A stretch of DNA of 64,000 nt, taken from positions 1,862,521 to 1,926,520 of the forward strand of contig JACAXG010000081.1 in assembly GCA_018881555.1 (NCBI GenBank), written 5' to 3'. How positions within the stretch are numbered: the stretch's first letter is position 1; each line of letters begins with the position of its first letter. Below, one piece after another: positions 1 through 12,469 of the stretch. The notes below the pieces were generated by a model, which was not told where the DNA came from, did not search any database, and saw only the letters and a program-made list of their open reading frames with translations. Origin of the DNA: Amblyornis subalaris. Its lineage: Eukaryota > Chordata > Aves > Passeriformes > Ptilonorhynchidae. The position numbers and the translations under genes were made by a program.

Positions 1-1009
1 CCTGCCCACAACCACAGCACCAGACATCTGGGAATCCACACCTGAACACCACAGAGCAGCCCTGACTCCCCAAATCCTGCTGCTGGGGGAACGCCCTGAT
101 AAATCCAGCCCTGTCCCTGGGGAGGAGGACGTGTCCTCTCGCATCACAGCACCGAGACCTCGGATCAGGGGTTGCTGCAAGGTTGCATCACCCAGGTTGG
201 AAAACTGCTGGATCAGTCCCGAATCCATCACCAAAGGGATCAAACCCCTTTTAGTTACCCAGGACCACCAACGCCAGACCCTCCTGTGCCGGCTNACATC
301 CCTCATGTTCCTGTTTGCTCAGATCCTGCAGCGCTCCTGCTGCTTTTCAGACCCTCATCCCAGCACACACAGGGATGGGATGTGCCCCTCAGACTCCGCT
401 GGGGCACTGGGGGCTCCAGGACCCCCTTCCCCTCATGGCAGAGCAGGATCCTGCCTGCCAGATCCTGTTATTTTTTGCTCGGTGCAGCCAGCCCAGCCCA
501 GGGATTGGCATCCCAAGGGACTGCGAGGTCCTTTGCCTCCTCACACCCTCCCTTGCAGGGCCGGGGCCATCCGGGGAGCAGGGGGTTGGGTGATGCAGGG
601 GGAGGTGGTGGCAGACAATCNGTTTCTGGGAATTTAGCTACCAAACCTCACACCACGCTCACCACTACTTCTGTTCCTGGGAAGAGGTGACGGGGACACG
701 AGCAGCACCCACGGGTGGCCCCAGACAGCACTACGGGCAGGATGGGGAAACTGAGGCATGGAGCAGGTACCTGGGCTGCCCGTGGTGTCAGCACAGCTCT
801 CTGAAGGAAACACGGGTACTGAAGGAGGCAGCAAGCCCAGGAGTTGCCCCTGGAGCGGGGAAAGCATCTTCTGGCCTGGATCAGACTCCAGAGGATGCAG
901 CCCCGGAGCCTCCTCNCTGCCCCCCCTGAATTTCCACCCACCTTCAGGCTATTTTTCCTTCCTGAAGTGGCTCTTTGCAGGGCGGCTGGCAGAGGGGGGC
1001 ACTGGCTTT

Positions 1010-1215
1010 AAGTGTATTTGATGGATAATTCCTCATTACTCTAATGCATTTGCAAGCTGGGATAATTGATGGATGTTTAACAGGATGCGTTTCCGACAGT
1101 NGGCTGGAGAAATGGACTCCCATTACTCCGCAAACGTTTCTTTTTACCATTGAACTCCTTTGTTTCAATTGATCCTCGCCTTTCCCATCACTTGCTGCTC
1201 ATTAATAATCCCCAA
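1010..1215. promoter_or_regulatory. AT-rich island with homeodomain/SOX-like motifs
   Basis: About 200 bp with much lower GC than its surroundings, containing ATTA, TAATGCAT, TAATTGATGG, CTTTGTTTCAATTG and ATTAATAAT. Such abrupt low-GC blocks in a GC-rich avian background often mark conserved non-coding enhancers. Conservation itself cannot be seen from one sequence, so function is inferred. Confidence 0.3.
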
Positions 1216-4200
1216 AGCAGCTGCTCCCCCCACTCCAGCTCCTCCCAACCTGCCATGCCGGAGGCTTTTGCAGGGGTTTGCAAGCAGATCTGGGCATTGC
1301 TGCAGCTTTATAATAAACAAGGTATTTTTTCCCTCCAAAATGTGGTCAAACCTGGACAGGAGCAGGGAAGGGCACACCTGGGGTATCTCCTGGGTCCATC
1401 AGAGTGATACAAGCTGCTAATCAGGGGGAATTTGGGGTGAAGAGGGGGAGGTGGCCGGTCTGTAGGGCTGAGCCAGGCCCAAGGGAGAGGTCGCCTTTTG
1501 GGGCTGCTATCAGCCCAAGCCAGGCCTGGACCTGAGCCCTGCTCTGCCAGCAGAGCTTTTATCTGCAGCTCCCTCTGCTCGGGAAGGGCAGCCAAGGGTT
1601 ATCAGCTCTGCCTGTCCTCTGGCCAGGCGCCATTCCCACATGGAGAGGGTCCCTGTGTCCCNGCCCTGCAGAGCCACCCAGGGGGCTGAGGTGGAGGGGA
1701 GCTCTCCCACTTGCTGCACTGCTGGCCGGGAGCAGCCTGANTTTCAATTCCCCTGGGATTCCCTCAATAAAGCCCTTGGCGTGGCTNTGGCCAACAGGGC
1801 TCCTTCCTCTCCAGAGCCATCCCAGGCACGGCTGCGGCCCTCCCCCAAAGCTGGGGTGCACTGGAGCCCCTGTGTTCTGGGCTGCCAGGAGCCAGCAGGG
1901 CTGGGGNGATCCCAAGAGGCTTTTCCCCACGATGCTGAGCTGCTCCCATTCCCCATATCACTGCATCCCAAACCAAGGTGCTCCTTTGATGCTTCCCTGC
2001 ACCCTCAGGCCGATGCTCCCACCTGTATCCCTGCTGCAGCCCCATCNTGGGCCACTCCCCTCAAACCAGGATTCAGAGCTCACCCTTCCCCTCCATTCCC
2101 CGGGAGACCTCAGGCCACGCAAGGTTATCCCTCACACCTTCACTTCTCCTTTCCAGTTCCCCCTGAGCTGCAGACAGACCTGCAGCCCCTTTTCTCTCTC
2201 CCCCCTGACACCACCCAGCCACACACACCGGGGCAGGAGCTTTCACTGCTGCTCACACCATTTACTTGCCATGATCTGACCCGACCCTGCAGCATCCTTC
2301 ATCCTTCCAGCCCTTTTCCCATCCACATCTTGCCCAGGATGAAGCAGAAAAGCCTTGGCACAGGAGATGAGCATCCACAAGCCTGGCTTAAGGCAGAATT
2401 TAAGAGGAAAAAAAAAAAGAGAAAAAAGGAGNAAAAACCGAAGCCCATAAAGGAGAAAATCAGCTGGGACTGCTCAGGGGTTATACAGACCTGTGTGGGT
2501 GGAAAGAGGGGGAGCAGGCTGGATCCAGGTCAGCTTGGGAGGTGGGATGGGACAAGGCTGGGATGGAGGGGCTGAGATGGAGTGTGGGGAATAGGGAGTC
2601 CAGAGGAGATGTTCCTGCCCTGGGGTGCACTTGGGGGGCCTGATCCCAGGGCATGGACCCACCTGATGGAGCCCAGCTGGGCTGGGCCAGTGAGAGCAGC
2701 AAAACTCTCAGTCCCAAGTGGCTGAAGGATGAGATTGATCCCCTGTGCTCCCCAAAACATGGGCTGCACCCCATGCTCCAGTGCTAACAGGTCTGGGGCA
2801 TGTGGGATCCCTCCCAGATCCCTGTGCTTGCTGCAAACACTCCCTGCCCATTTGCACAACCTGGGGAAGAAATAACCTCATTGAGGGGGGGCTCTCTTTG
2901 AGGTCTCAAGAGGATCTGGGGGTGACAGAGGACCCCACAGCCCATGCCCACCCTCCTCTGNAGGATTAACACTCTGGCAATAAATAACCCTCTGAGAAGG
3001 GCTGAGCTCCGTGGGCAGAGATGGATGAGACCCTTCTTGCTGCAGAGGAGGTGCCGAGCAGGTGGGGGACAGAGGGGACAGCAGGCACTGGGGCTTGTCA
3101 TCATTCCCACAAAGCACATCCCAGGACAGGTGCCTAAACCAGGCTCGTGTCCTGGAGATGGCCCCAGTNACTCTGTAGCTGCCCCACGAACACCTCTGGT
3201 CTGTCCCTGCCCATATGGGGCATCTCTGAGCCGGGACCAGGCAAACCCTGGGCACACCTGGGGGGTCCCACGGAGGTGCCAAACACGGCTCTGATCCCCT
3301 CCTGAACTGCAGAGCTGGTCTTAAATCATCACGGGAAGGCTGGTAAAAGCCTCAGTGCCTTCAAGCATGAAATACAAAGCACTCACCACCCCCTTTCAGC
3401 CTCTTCCCTGAGTGCCCGGCTCACCGCATGAAACCTTTTATATCTCCCCTCCCNGTTATCCCCCCTCAGCCCCGAGAGCGCCGGCGCGCCGCCAGCAGCA
3501 CAATCCCAAATTGCTCCCTTTATTAGGGAAAAAAAAAGCGCAAAAAGGAAGAAAACCAAGGCTTCGATTTCCTTTCTCACCTCTGAAATGGCCTGGGGGG
3601 GTTGANGAGGAGGGTGGGAGGCCAAAGTCACCCCATTCCCAGCGTTGACCCCAAACCCAAACGTGCTGAAGGGTTTGATTTTAACGGGAAGGGTTCAGGG
3701 AGTCATTTTGCAAAGGGGACGGGTGTGACTGCAGATGAGCGAGGGGCATGTGGGAAGACCCCGGTTGCTGGATCAGCCTCTGGCAGAGCTGACACCCACC
3801 AGGCACCGCAGCTGGCGGACCCTGGCGATGCTTCCCCCGGGCAGCGATTGCACCGGGATGCACAGTCCCGCTGCGGTCCCACGGGGACGGAGGCAGCCGA
3901 GGGTGCCCCGGGCTGCCGGGGAGCACCATCCCTGCATCCCGGCGGTGGGAAGGCTCGGCGGGGCCGTGCCAGGGCGGGCAGATGGGGCTGCGGGCGGCGC
4001 GGGGCCGTCCCCGGAGCCGCGGAGGATGCAGATGGCGCGGGGTGGGTCCTGTCGCGCTGCGATCAATCAGCGCCGGCTCCTCCGAGCGCCGCAGCGGCTC
4101 CGGGGTGTAAATCAGACCTGAACGAGGCTGAGGATTTCTCGGCAAGGTCTGGCCTCGCTGTTGGCATTCGCTCGGGTGACAGCGTCGCGACGGGGAGACC

Positions 4201-5182
4201 TTGTGTCCCCGCCGGCCCGGCAAAGTGCGCCTGAGGACGTCTGCGAGAGGATGCTGGACGTGCCACCGCTCTGCCACGGGGGAAAACAGCGCAGGGGAGC
4301 CCGAACGGCAGCTCCTGGCAGGCTGAATCCCTTCTCTCTCCTGTTTTCCATCCTCCCGTGGCCCGCTGGTGGAGCCCCAGCCAAGCAGGTGTCTCCCCAC
4401 CCGCCAGGGCCCTGCAGGTGTTTGTAGGGGGCAATAAGGCACCTTCAGTTCCTGCCCTGCACCCGCTCCTGTCCCAGACCAGGGTTTGTCTGTGCAACAC
4501 CAGCGTTGGCCTCCAAGCTGCCCCAAAGAGAGACCGGGATGGGGACACAGGAGCTCTCTGGGGAGCCCTTGGGCGTTCAGAGGCAGTTTGGCCTCTGCAA
4601 GTGGCCCATCCCCTTGTCCCCATCCTGCCTAGGACAGGACANGGGATGTGTCTGGGTGGGGTTTCATTCCCCTCCTCCCCATTTTCCTCAGCATCCTGTG
4701 GGTGTGGTGCAGCCCAAGGTAGCACAGCATCCTTCCCACGGGCTTTATTCCCCCTTCCAGTGCTGTAGGTTCCCAGGAGGGCTGGTGCTGCTGAATTGCT
4801 TCATCTCTTTCCAAACTTTGCCCACCTGGAAGCCAGCCCAGCCCTCCAACTGTGCCGTGCAGGCGTCCGTGTGCTGGGCTGTGCGCAGTCCGACCATCGC
4901 TGCCTTTGCTGCCTCACCGCTCTTTGCCACCCGGGTTTGCTCCACAGAATTTTACCTTCCTGCCCCTGCTGCTTGTCTGTTCTGCCCCAGGTTTCTCCCA
5001 CGGCCCCCATGCTCCCTCGTGCCCATCCAAAGCCGGGGCACGTTCCCTGCTCCCAACAAAAGGCGGCTGAATCTGTTCCTTCCCTTCGGCGGGGGGAGAG
5101 CGGGCGAGCTCCCTGCCTCGGCTCATGTGAGCATCTTTCATCCCTGCACGAACGTGCTCACATTTAAGGAGTAATTACTGCG

Positions 5183-5189
5183 TGACTCA
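5183..5189 (+). promoter_or_regulatory. AP-1/MARE-like site TGACTCA
   Basis: A perfect TGACTCA core followed by GC, giving TGACTCAGC (half MARE/NF-E2 type). It sits next to TAATTAC in a short AT-rich patch. It is a motif match only; other perfect AP-1 cores occur at 10741, 11654 and 11678. Confidence 0.3.
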
Positions 5190-5760
5190 GCCGTTTTGGC
5201 AAACACCCGATGGCTCCGTCCCCGTGCGCTCCCATTCCTCCCGCAGCTCCCCCCGTCACGCCCCCAGCCCTGGGGTTGTGAGCTCAGGGCATCCCCAGCA
5301 GCAGCAGCTTTTGGGGGAAGCAGGGTGNGGGAGGCAGGGCATCGTGTCCCTTGTGAGACGTTCAACCCTCGGGGACAGCGATGCTGTCNGAGGGGCCGTG
5401 GTCCAGCATCCACCCGACACATCCCGGGCTGGGGCTGCCAGCGAGCGCCCGGGAGCAGGGGAGGGCTGGGCGGCTGCGATTATTCAATCTGGAGCAACCC
5501 TGACCTGCTGACAAAGGCAAAGTTATTTTTAAAAAACAACCACTCAGCGAAATTCGCCTCCGCCGCTCGTCCTGCTGCTGCTGCTGCCCGCCGCCGGGGA
5601 GAAATCCGTCCCGGGAAACGCTGCTCTGGGATGCCTGAAACGGGGCAGGAGCGTGAGCCCTGCTCCACACCCTCCAGGCTCCCTCCCCGGGCCCCGCTGG
5701 CGTTTTGGGCTGTTGAATCCTCCACAGAGCCATGGGAGCACCTCAACCTGCTTCCCAGCA

Positions 5761-5770
5761 CTATTTATAG
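5761..5770 (+). promoter_or_regulatory. MEF2-like site CTATTTATAG
   Basis: Perfect match to the MEF2 consensus CTA(A/T)4TAG, followed by CCCC. The same decamer, again followed by CCC, recurs at 10452-10461. Confidence 0.35.
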
Positions 5771-6859
5771 CCCCACCTGCACGGTGAGCCCGGGGCACCC
5801 CGCATGCATCCCCCTGGGGCTCCCCAAAGCATCACCCTGCTCGCTCCACGAGCAGCGGAATGGATTCTGCATGGCCCAGGGACATTTTTTACGGCAGGAT
5901 AGTGCCCACTGCAGCCATGGTGGTGGTGCAGGGACCGGAGCAGCGTGGCAATGGAATCGCCTGGCCCGTGCCCTTGTGCAGGGTGGGAGCACAGAGCTCC
6001 CCCATCCTCGCTGCTCCCTGCTCAGTCTGTGGGTCAGGAGCAGCCCCAGGCTCTGCCCGTGTTGGGGGGGGTTGCCTTCTCCATGCCAAGGCCGGTTGGC
6101 ATCAGGGAGGGATGCAATCAGAGGAGGGCTTCGTGTTTGCAAGGGAAGAGCTGGACCTGCTCCAAATTTCCAGGGTGAGAAAATCGCCCCAAGTCACGCT
6201 CCAGCTCCAAACAAACGCTCGGCTCCAGGGGCCGGCGATGATTCACCNGGATGAGACCTCCGTGCTCCCACCTTGCAGCCGCCCCCTTTCCATCTGAAAA
6301 CACTCAGGGAGGGTTAATTCCCAGGTCTGGGTGGGTGGCTCCAAGATTGCCTGGCTGTTGCCNAGGGCTGTGATCCCAGCCCCACTTGCCTTCGCTCCCC
6401 CGAGGTGGCCGCGCTGCCCGGGAGCCCTCCTTCCCTTTTATTGCCACGAGGTGAATTAATACCCATTTCCTGAAGCTTTTATGGTTTCCTCCCAAATGGC
6501 TCTTACATCAGGGGCATATTGGGTTACAGCAAATACCAGCAGCGAGGAACGAGCCTCGGCGCTGCTGTTCCTAAATCTACTGCTGCATTTGGGGACCATC
6601 AGCCTCCGGTCCCGCTCCTCCCAACCAGTCCATTCCCCCTGAGCCGGGTGGAAGGTCCCAGCAACAAATGACCCCCTTGAGATGTTGGGAAACAACAGGG
6701 AGGCTCACGAACCTCTGCACGAGGAGCACAGGGCTGGCTGAGCCCCTGGGGTGTGGGGATTTGGGGTGGCCCCCCGGTTTCGGGCTGGTTTCGGGGTGTC
6801 TGGTGTGGCTGCTGAGGCTCCTGTCTCCGTCTCGCTNGGAGCGCACGCACACCTCTTGG

Positions 6860-6950
6860 GCTGGTTACTGTAGAAACGAAATTAGCACGGGGAGGGAATG
6901 CAATCCCAGAGCTAATTAAGGTAATTACAGCTTCACACCAGCTGCTCACG
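6860..6950. promoter_or_regulatory. AT-rich island with paired homeodomain cores
   Basis: Contains TAATTAAGGTAATTA (6913-6927), two homeodomain cores spaced by three bases, then an E-box CAGCTG. Flanks are GC-rich. A candidate enhancer by composition and motif content only. Confidence 0.3.
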
Positions 6951-8469
6951 AGGTCCAAGGACCTTCTGTAACTTGTGGAGGGGATCAGGCGCTCGGGGGG
7001 ACTTTGAACTCCAATTCCCTGGGACCACGCAGCTTCCGTGGTGGCACTCGTGTCACTCGCCAGTGTGACGTTGAGCTGGGGGGATGCACGGCTCCAGATG
7101 TGCCTCCCAGATGTGCTGGTCCCATTGCAGCAATGGGTTTCAGGCCGTGTTTGGGGCCTGGGGTGTGTTTAGGGTCCCTGGGGAGCTGCTTTGAAGGCGG
7201 TTCAGCGCTGGAGGCCTGGCAGGAGGTGCTCCCTGGGCCCAGGGCATCCTGCCAGGGGTTGTGCTTTACAGATGTGTCAGTTTGGCTCTTCAGCTGGGGA
7301 CATGCTGACCTGGCAGGGAGGGAAACTACGGCTGGCTTGGGGTCCCCCTCCATCCCATGGGGACTGGCTGGCCGGGGCCAAAGGCTGCAGGATGGGTGCA
7401 GACAGCAGGGCAGTGGCAGGACCCAGAGCTGGTGGGTGTCAGGCGTGTTTGGGGGGGGTGTGCTGGAAAATGGGACATCTGCCCCGGTCTTGGATGAGCC
7501 CACTGGAACCAGTGATGCACACAGGGGATGGGGGAACAACCATGGGGCCTGGCACGGGACCACCCCCAGCATCTGGCGGGCCAGGAGCATCCCCAGATGT
7601 GCCACAGCCACCCTTCAGCCGGCGAAATCTTACTACCTAGCGGGTGCCNTCCCAAAACCCGTGTTTATTTGGAGCCGATTCCTGGCACTGGTCGAGGCGG
7701 GAGCCAGGAGAACGTCGCCAAACGCGTTTGTGCCGTGTCCGAAAGCGCCCGGTGGCCTGGCTGCGGCGTGGGGCTGGGGACGGCGGGGGCTCGGCTGCCC
7801 GGGGAGCCGGCGGGCAGGAGGGGGGCCAGCGCCGGGGCCAGCAGCGGCGCGGCCGCGGTGTGTCAGCAGCGCCGGGAGCGGGCGGTGATTCACCGCTTCC
7901 CAGCAGCTGATATTTATTACTCAGCCCCGCCACGGGGCCGGCGTGAAACGTGGTGCGGGGAGGGGGACGAGCACGGAGCAGGGGGCGGCAGCACCGCCCG
8001 TGAAACCCGATGGGCTTCCCCATCCTCCCCCTCCCGCCGCTCTCTCCGGCTGGTGGATTTTGATGGAGGAAAATAAACGCTCGCAAAAATCGCTCTCTCT
8101 CCCGGCTTGTCCCCGTTTGCCCTGTGCTTTGGCAGCTCCGCCGGGGTGGGCTGGGACGTGGCGGGAATGGGAGCGAGGAGGGAGGGACGGCAGGAAGGGG
8201 CTCCCCTGGGAGGCTTGGCCCCAGCAGGGTGATGGAACTGAACTGGAGCCCTCCTCCTGCATGGGAACCCCCTCCTTCAGCCCGTTCTCTGTGGCCTCAG
8301 AGGACTCCAGTCATGATGTGGGGCTGCCCGAGGTACATGGGCATGAGAACTGCCCCACGGATGAGNGGCAGGAATGGGGTCCCATGGGATGGAGAGGTGG
8401 GACAGAAGGGGGTAGATTCCCTGACCTGGTCCCCAGAGCTCGTCCCCCACCTCCAGGATCTAGGGCNAG

Positions 8470-8680
8470 ATCCAATGGAGGGAGATGGATCCTCAGCAGC
8501 AGGATGGATCCACGGCAGCAGGATGGACTTGCTGCAAAGTGAAGGAGCCAGAGCAGAACGATGCAGCTGCTGCCAAGGGACAGATCCAGCACAGAGGGAT
8601 GGATCGGATGCGGGCGGCTGGTTCTGCTGCAGGGGATGGAGCTGCTGCAAAGGGACGGGTCTGATGCAGAGGGATGTGAC
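8470..8680. repeat. Degenerate tandem repeat rich in GCAGCAGGATGGATC
   Basis: Variants of GCAGCAGGATGGATCC, GCTGCAAAG and CAGAGGGATG recur about every 18-25 bases, with decaying similarity. This looks like an old minisatellite built on a TGCTGC/GGATGG core. Confidence 0.5.
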
Positions 8681-9029
8681 TCAGAGTGACACGAGCACAG
8701 GCTTTGTGTGTGCACCCCAGCCCTGCCATCAGCCCCAGGCTGATCCCCTCTCCTCCCCCAGCACTGCAGACAAGCGGGTCCATCGCCTCCCCTCGCCCCC
8801 CAGCAGAGCCCCACCTGAGCCTCAGTTTCCCTGTGCAGCCAAGGGGCGGAGGCTGCTCCATCCCCGCTTCCCCGCGTGCCTCCATGTGTCCATCCACCGC
8901 TCCAGGGGCACGGCGAGGGCAGGGGCTCCGACCTCCTCCCTCAGCAGACAGGAAGGGCCAGAGTGAGCTTCCCCCCGGGTTATTTATAAGCAGCTCCAAG
9001 TGCCGGTGTGCGGCGGCAGCTCCCGGGGA

Positions 9030-9038
9030 TATTTTTAG
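9030..9038 (-). promoter_or_regulatory. MEF2-like site TATTTTTAG
   Basis: Reads CTAAAAATA on the minus strand, the classic MEF2 sequence. It is followed on the plus strand by CCCG, a flank similar to that of the 5761 and 10452 sites. Confidence 0.3.
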
Positions 9039-9578
9039 CCCGCTGCAGGGAATCACGGCGGCGAGGGCTCGGGAGCAGCAGGAGGGAGGCAGGGAGGGAG
9101 AGGTGCCGCAGCACGAACCCTGCCAGCATCCCTGCTCCAGAAACCCTTTCCGGGGAGGAACCCCGCTCCAGGATGGCTGCGGGGTCACGCCCGGCCTTGG
9201 CACTGTCACATCCCTTCATGACCCGCCGGGGCCCGAGGGACCAGGTCCCTGCGCCACGCACCGCCCCTGCGCTCCGCAAAGCCGGAGCTGCACACTGGGA
9301 TGGGGCACGGCCCGAGGAGCCGAGGGNGGCTGCAGAGCTGCGCAGGCTGCTGCTGTCTGCTCGAGACAGGAAGACATTAGAGAGCAGCACTGTCTGCATC
9401 CCTAATCGGCCTCGCTCCGCCGCTGCCGCCGCTCCCCCTCCCGGCGCTGCGCCGGGGGCTGCGGGGAATCCGCGCCAGGGACGCCCCGGGGGGACGGCTC
9501 CGTTCCCTGCCCTGGGTGCTGCTGTGGCCAGCCCTGCCCCGGTGGGTGGGTGCTCTGCAGCACCCGTGTGCCACTGCC

Positions 9579-9582
<4 letters not shown>

Positions 9583-9615
<33 letters not shown>
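9583..9615. repeat. (CA)n dinucleotide microsatellite
   Basis: Uninterrupted CA repeat of 33 bases in GC-rich intergenic DNA, followed by GTGTG. Likely polymorphic in length. Confidence 0.97.
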
Positions 9616-9618
<3 letters not shown>

Positions 9619-9869
9619 TGCAGCACTGGCGCAGCAGGGAAGCAGCACCCACCACGAGCTCTGGGGACAGAGGTGCCACCCAGGCCTTGCTGAGCGGGGA
9701 GGGACCCCTTGTGCCAGGCCTACCAAGCACAGGGACACCAAATGTGCTGCAGTTNCATCCTCCTGCAGCCCCTGTGCTGGCAACATCCCTCATTTCCCAT
9801 ACCCCAAGGTTCACCGCAGCCTGAGGCAGCTGCAGAGCACTCGGTGTCTGCTTCCCAGACACCCCAGGA

Positions 9870-10090
9870 NCTGGGCACATAGGGATCTGGGCACCCAGGA
9901 CCAGGGCTGGGTACCCCAGGGTGCAGGGCTGGGCACCCAGACCAGAGTTGGGCACCTCACGGTGCAGGGCTTGCACACAGAACCAGGGCTGGGCACCCAG
10001 GGTGCAAGGCTGGGCACCCAGGACTGGGATAGGGCACCCAGGACCAGAGCTGGGCACCCCAGGGTGCACGGCTGGATTCCCAGGACAGGG
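9870..10090. repeat. Minisatellite with GGGCTGGGCACCCAGGAC-type units
   Basis: At least eight imperfect copies of a unit combining GGGCTGGGCACCCAG with GACCAG or GGTGCA. Copies differ by small indels, giving spacings of roughly 18-40 bases. Open frames across it on both strands only read the repeat and are not genes. Confidence 0.75.
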
Positions 10091-10194
10091 GACAGACACC
10101 CTGGGGACCATGGACAGACAGACACTCACCCCTGGCAGTGCCGGGGGGCGTGGGGCCGATGCGTGAAGCGCCGCCCTCCTGTTCCAGGCAGTTT

Positions 10195-10520
10195 CCCAGT
10201 TTATTTTCTCCCCTATTAGATTCCAGCTGGCAGGATGGCTCCTATAAATATACATAAGGGCTCATTTACATGACGGTTTATTCGGGAGCAAATTCCACAG
10301 CTGCCTGGCAGACGCTCGTGCAGCGGGCGAGAGTCGTGCCCGAAACCAGCCCTGCCTCAGTTTCCCCATCTGCAACCCAGGCGACAGGGAATGGCTTTCC
10401 CCACATTTTTGACAATCCGTTCCTGGAAAACCCAGGGTGTTATTATCAAGGCTATTTATAGCCCGGTAAATGTGCTATTAATACGATTATTTGCAGTGTG
10501 GCAATGGGTAATTGCCCTGG
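10195..10520. promoter_or_regulatory. Candidate enhancer with two MEF2-like sites and E-boxes
   Basis: This lower-GC block has CTATAAATA at 10242 and CTATTTATAG at 10452 (both MEF2-type), two CAGCTG E-boxes flanking the first (in CCAGCTGG and CACAGCTGCC), and TTTAC/TTTAT-rich sequence. MEF2 plus CAGCTG is a known arrangement of muscle and some neural and lymphoid enhancers. The motifs are seen; enhancer function is inferred. Confidence 0.35.
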
Positions 10521-10724
10521 GTGGGGATGGCACCAGCGTGTGCGAGGTGCTGCATGGGGGCAGTCTCAGACCCGACCTGCCTCCAGGGCAGGGGAAANCT
10601 CACCCCAAGCCCCCAGGAGGGCACTGGGATGTGCCTGGCGGGCAGTGGGGTCCCACAGCAGAGTGAGGCAGCTGAGGGGGTTTGGCGGTGCCGTGCTCCG
10701 GCGCCGGAGTCCGGCTCTTGTTTC

Positions 10725-10810
10725 GATCACGATGATTAGCTGAGTCACAGCTGGGGTGCTGCTAATTAAATGTATTTCTTAATTAACAAGATCACAGAGA
10801 AGGCCTGCCA
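10725..10810. promoter_or_regulatory. AT-rich island with AP-1 core
   Basis: Contains GATTAGC, a perfect TGAGTCA (10741-10747), CAGCTG, CTAATTAAATG and TTAATTAAC within about 80 bp, in otherwise GC-rich DNA. Candidate regulatory element by composition. Confidence 0.3.
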
Positions 10811-11653
10811 GCCCGGCTTGGCTTTCAATCACGGCTGACAGAGGCAGCTGCGGCCACGGGGCACGGCGGGCCCGCGGTGTGACCAGCACCCCAGCGCTCA
10901 GCACTGCCCCGCGGCCACTGCGCCGCTCCCCCGCTCCAGAAGCCCATTCCCACACGCAGCAGGAGCGTGAGGATGAGGACNGCTCGTGCCCGGCATCATC
11001 CAGCCCCTGGCTGTCCCAGCCTGGGGTGCAGTGAGTGTGTCGGGGCTCAGCGCAGGGCTGGGCCACCCCTGCTCCTGCCCTGTGACTCAGGGCTGCTTCA
11101 CGTCCCCCCCGTCCTGCCCCGCCACCTGAGCCCTGACCGAGCCTGGCTATTAATTAATATTAATAATAACCCCCTGCAGCTGCTCTTCACTGACCTCAAA
11201 GCACAACCTGAAGTAACCCCGGCCCCGCTCCCCGATGGGGAAATCTCCGCTCCTCACCGGATGGGGAAACTGAGGCACGGGAACTAGGGCAGGAACGGTG
11301 CCAAAGCTTTCCCTGCTCACCCGCAGAGCCTGGAAGATGGGGAAGCAAAACCCCAGCGACTCCCCCCAGCCCCACGGCGAGGCACGGACGGGCGAGCCAG
11401 AGCGGGTGGAGAGGGTTTTCCTGGTTGTGGAAAAAAAAAAGATAAAAAATTAAATAAATAAAGGAGCCCCTTCTGCCCCCCATCCTGTGCCCTGCCCCAC
11501 GGCCGTGGGCTGCCATCCCTGCGGGAAGTGGGGGGCTGAGCTCCCGGGGGGGATTTCGCGTGTCCTCGCTCGCTGGCGCGGGCGGGAGTCGGAGCTGGGG
11601 CTTCTCCCGGGTTTTGGCAGTCTGGTCATGTCCTGCCGGGAGAGCAGCAGGAC

Positions 11654-11684
11654 TGAGTCACGTTCCAGCGGCAGCAGTGACTCA
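11654..11684. promoter_or_regulatory. Paired inverted AP-1 cores
   Basis: TGAGTCA (11654-11660) and TGACTCA (11678-11684), starting 24 bp apart in opposite orientation. Both are followed or preceded by GC-rich sequence. Spacing and pairing make this more notable than a single core. Confidence 0.35.
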
Positions 11685-12469
11685 CGGCCACCCCAGCCTC
11701 CCGGGGAGCAGCCGGCACATTGCAGAGATTCCTGGATGGAGGCAGGAAAATAAAATTAAATAATAACAACTGCCAGCTTCCCCCCCCACCCCCCCCTCAC
11801 CTCCGCCCCTTCTTCCTTCCCCCAACCTCCTGCAACACAGGCGCAAACAGCAAATTCCTGCGCCACCGGGAAACACCTCCCGCCTCGCCAGACGCCGGGA
11901 TGCACGACCTGCTTCCCAGCGGCACGAAACGCCCTTCGCCGGCACCCGCGGGGGCCCCCGAAAAGGAGGGGGAAGCTGCCCCCCCAAAAGAGCTCCCCCA
12001 AGCACGGGGACACCCCGACAGCGAGGTCCCGCCAGTGCACTGCAAAGATGGGGTGCAGCTGGGTGGATCCTGGGGTCCCCCTCCTGGTTTTAATTGCTCC
12101 CTGGGGGTTTTGGGGGTTGCAGAACAGGATTGAGGTACCTCAGTCCTAAGGTTACACAATCCTGGCCGTGGTTTTTTTTGGGGGGGAGGCGTCACAGATA
12201 TTTTACATCATTTAGCATCATCTCCCGTCCTTAAATCCCCCCCCATGCAGGGGGTGCCCCCAGCCTCGGGGGACACGAGGGTCCCTCGCGCCCCCGCAGC
12301 CCTGGCCACGCTCCGGGGCAGGGCTGTGCTGCGGCTGCCTCCGGCCTCGATTTATTTATTATTTAAAGCNCGTGGCGGGAGCAGCAGAAGCCCCGGTGGG
12401 CTGCAGAGGCTGCGTGGTGGGAGAGGCTGAGCTGCTGCAGCTCCAGCACTGCTGCGCTGCGGCGCGAGC

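Larger units (their letters stand above)
1..8460. other. GC-rich intergenic DNA, no gene recognised
   Basis: No open frame in this stretch carries a domain or splice structure I recognise. Long frames (for example 1640-2575) are what GC-rich DNA with few stop codons produces, and several are interrupted by N. Visible contents are short AT-rich islands (about 1010-1215, 6430-6540, 6860-6950) rich in TAAT, ATTAAT and CTTTG cores, a MEF2-like CTATTTATAG at 5761, a TGACTCA at 5183, and CpG-dense segments around 3800-4250 and 7690-7990. It lies on the 3' side of FGD2, where human synteny would put PIM1 further out. It is best regarded as regulatory or neutral intergenic sequence. Confidence 0.6.

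Noticed and set aside
1640..2575. 311-codon plus-strand open frame
   Set aside because: Proline/serine-rich low-information sequence in GC-rich DNA with several N codons, no domain and no splice structure. The opposite strand is equally open.
7004..7888. 294-codon plus-strand open frame entering a CpG island
   Set aside because: Composition typical of GC-rich non-coding DNA; no recognisable family, an N interrupts it and overlapping frames are also open.
9870..10219. Open frames with repeating GLGT/GWAP peptides
   Set aside because: They read a GC-rich minisatellite in all frames; repetition is at the DNA level.
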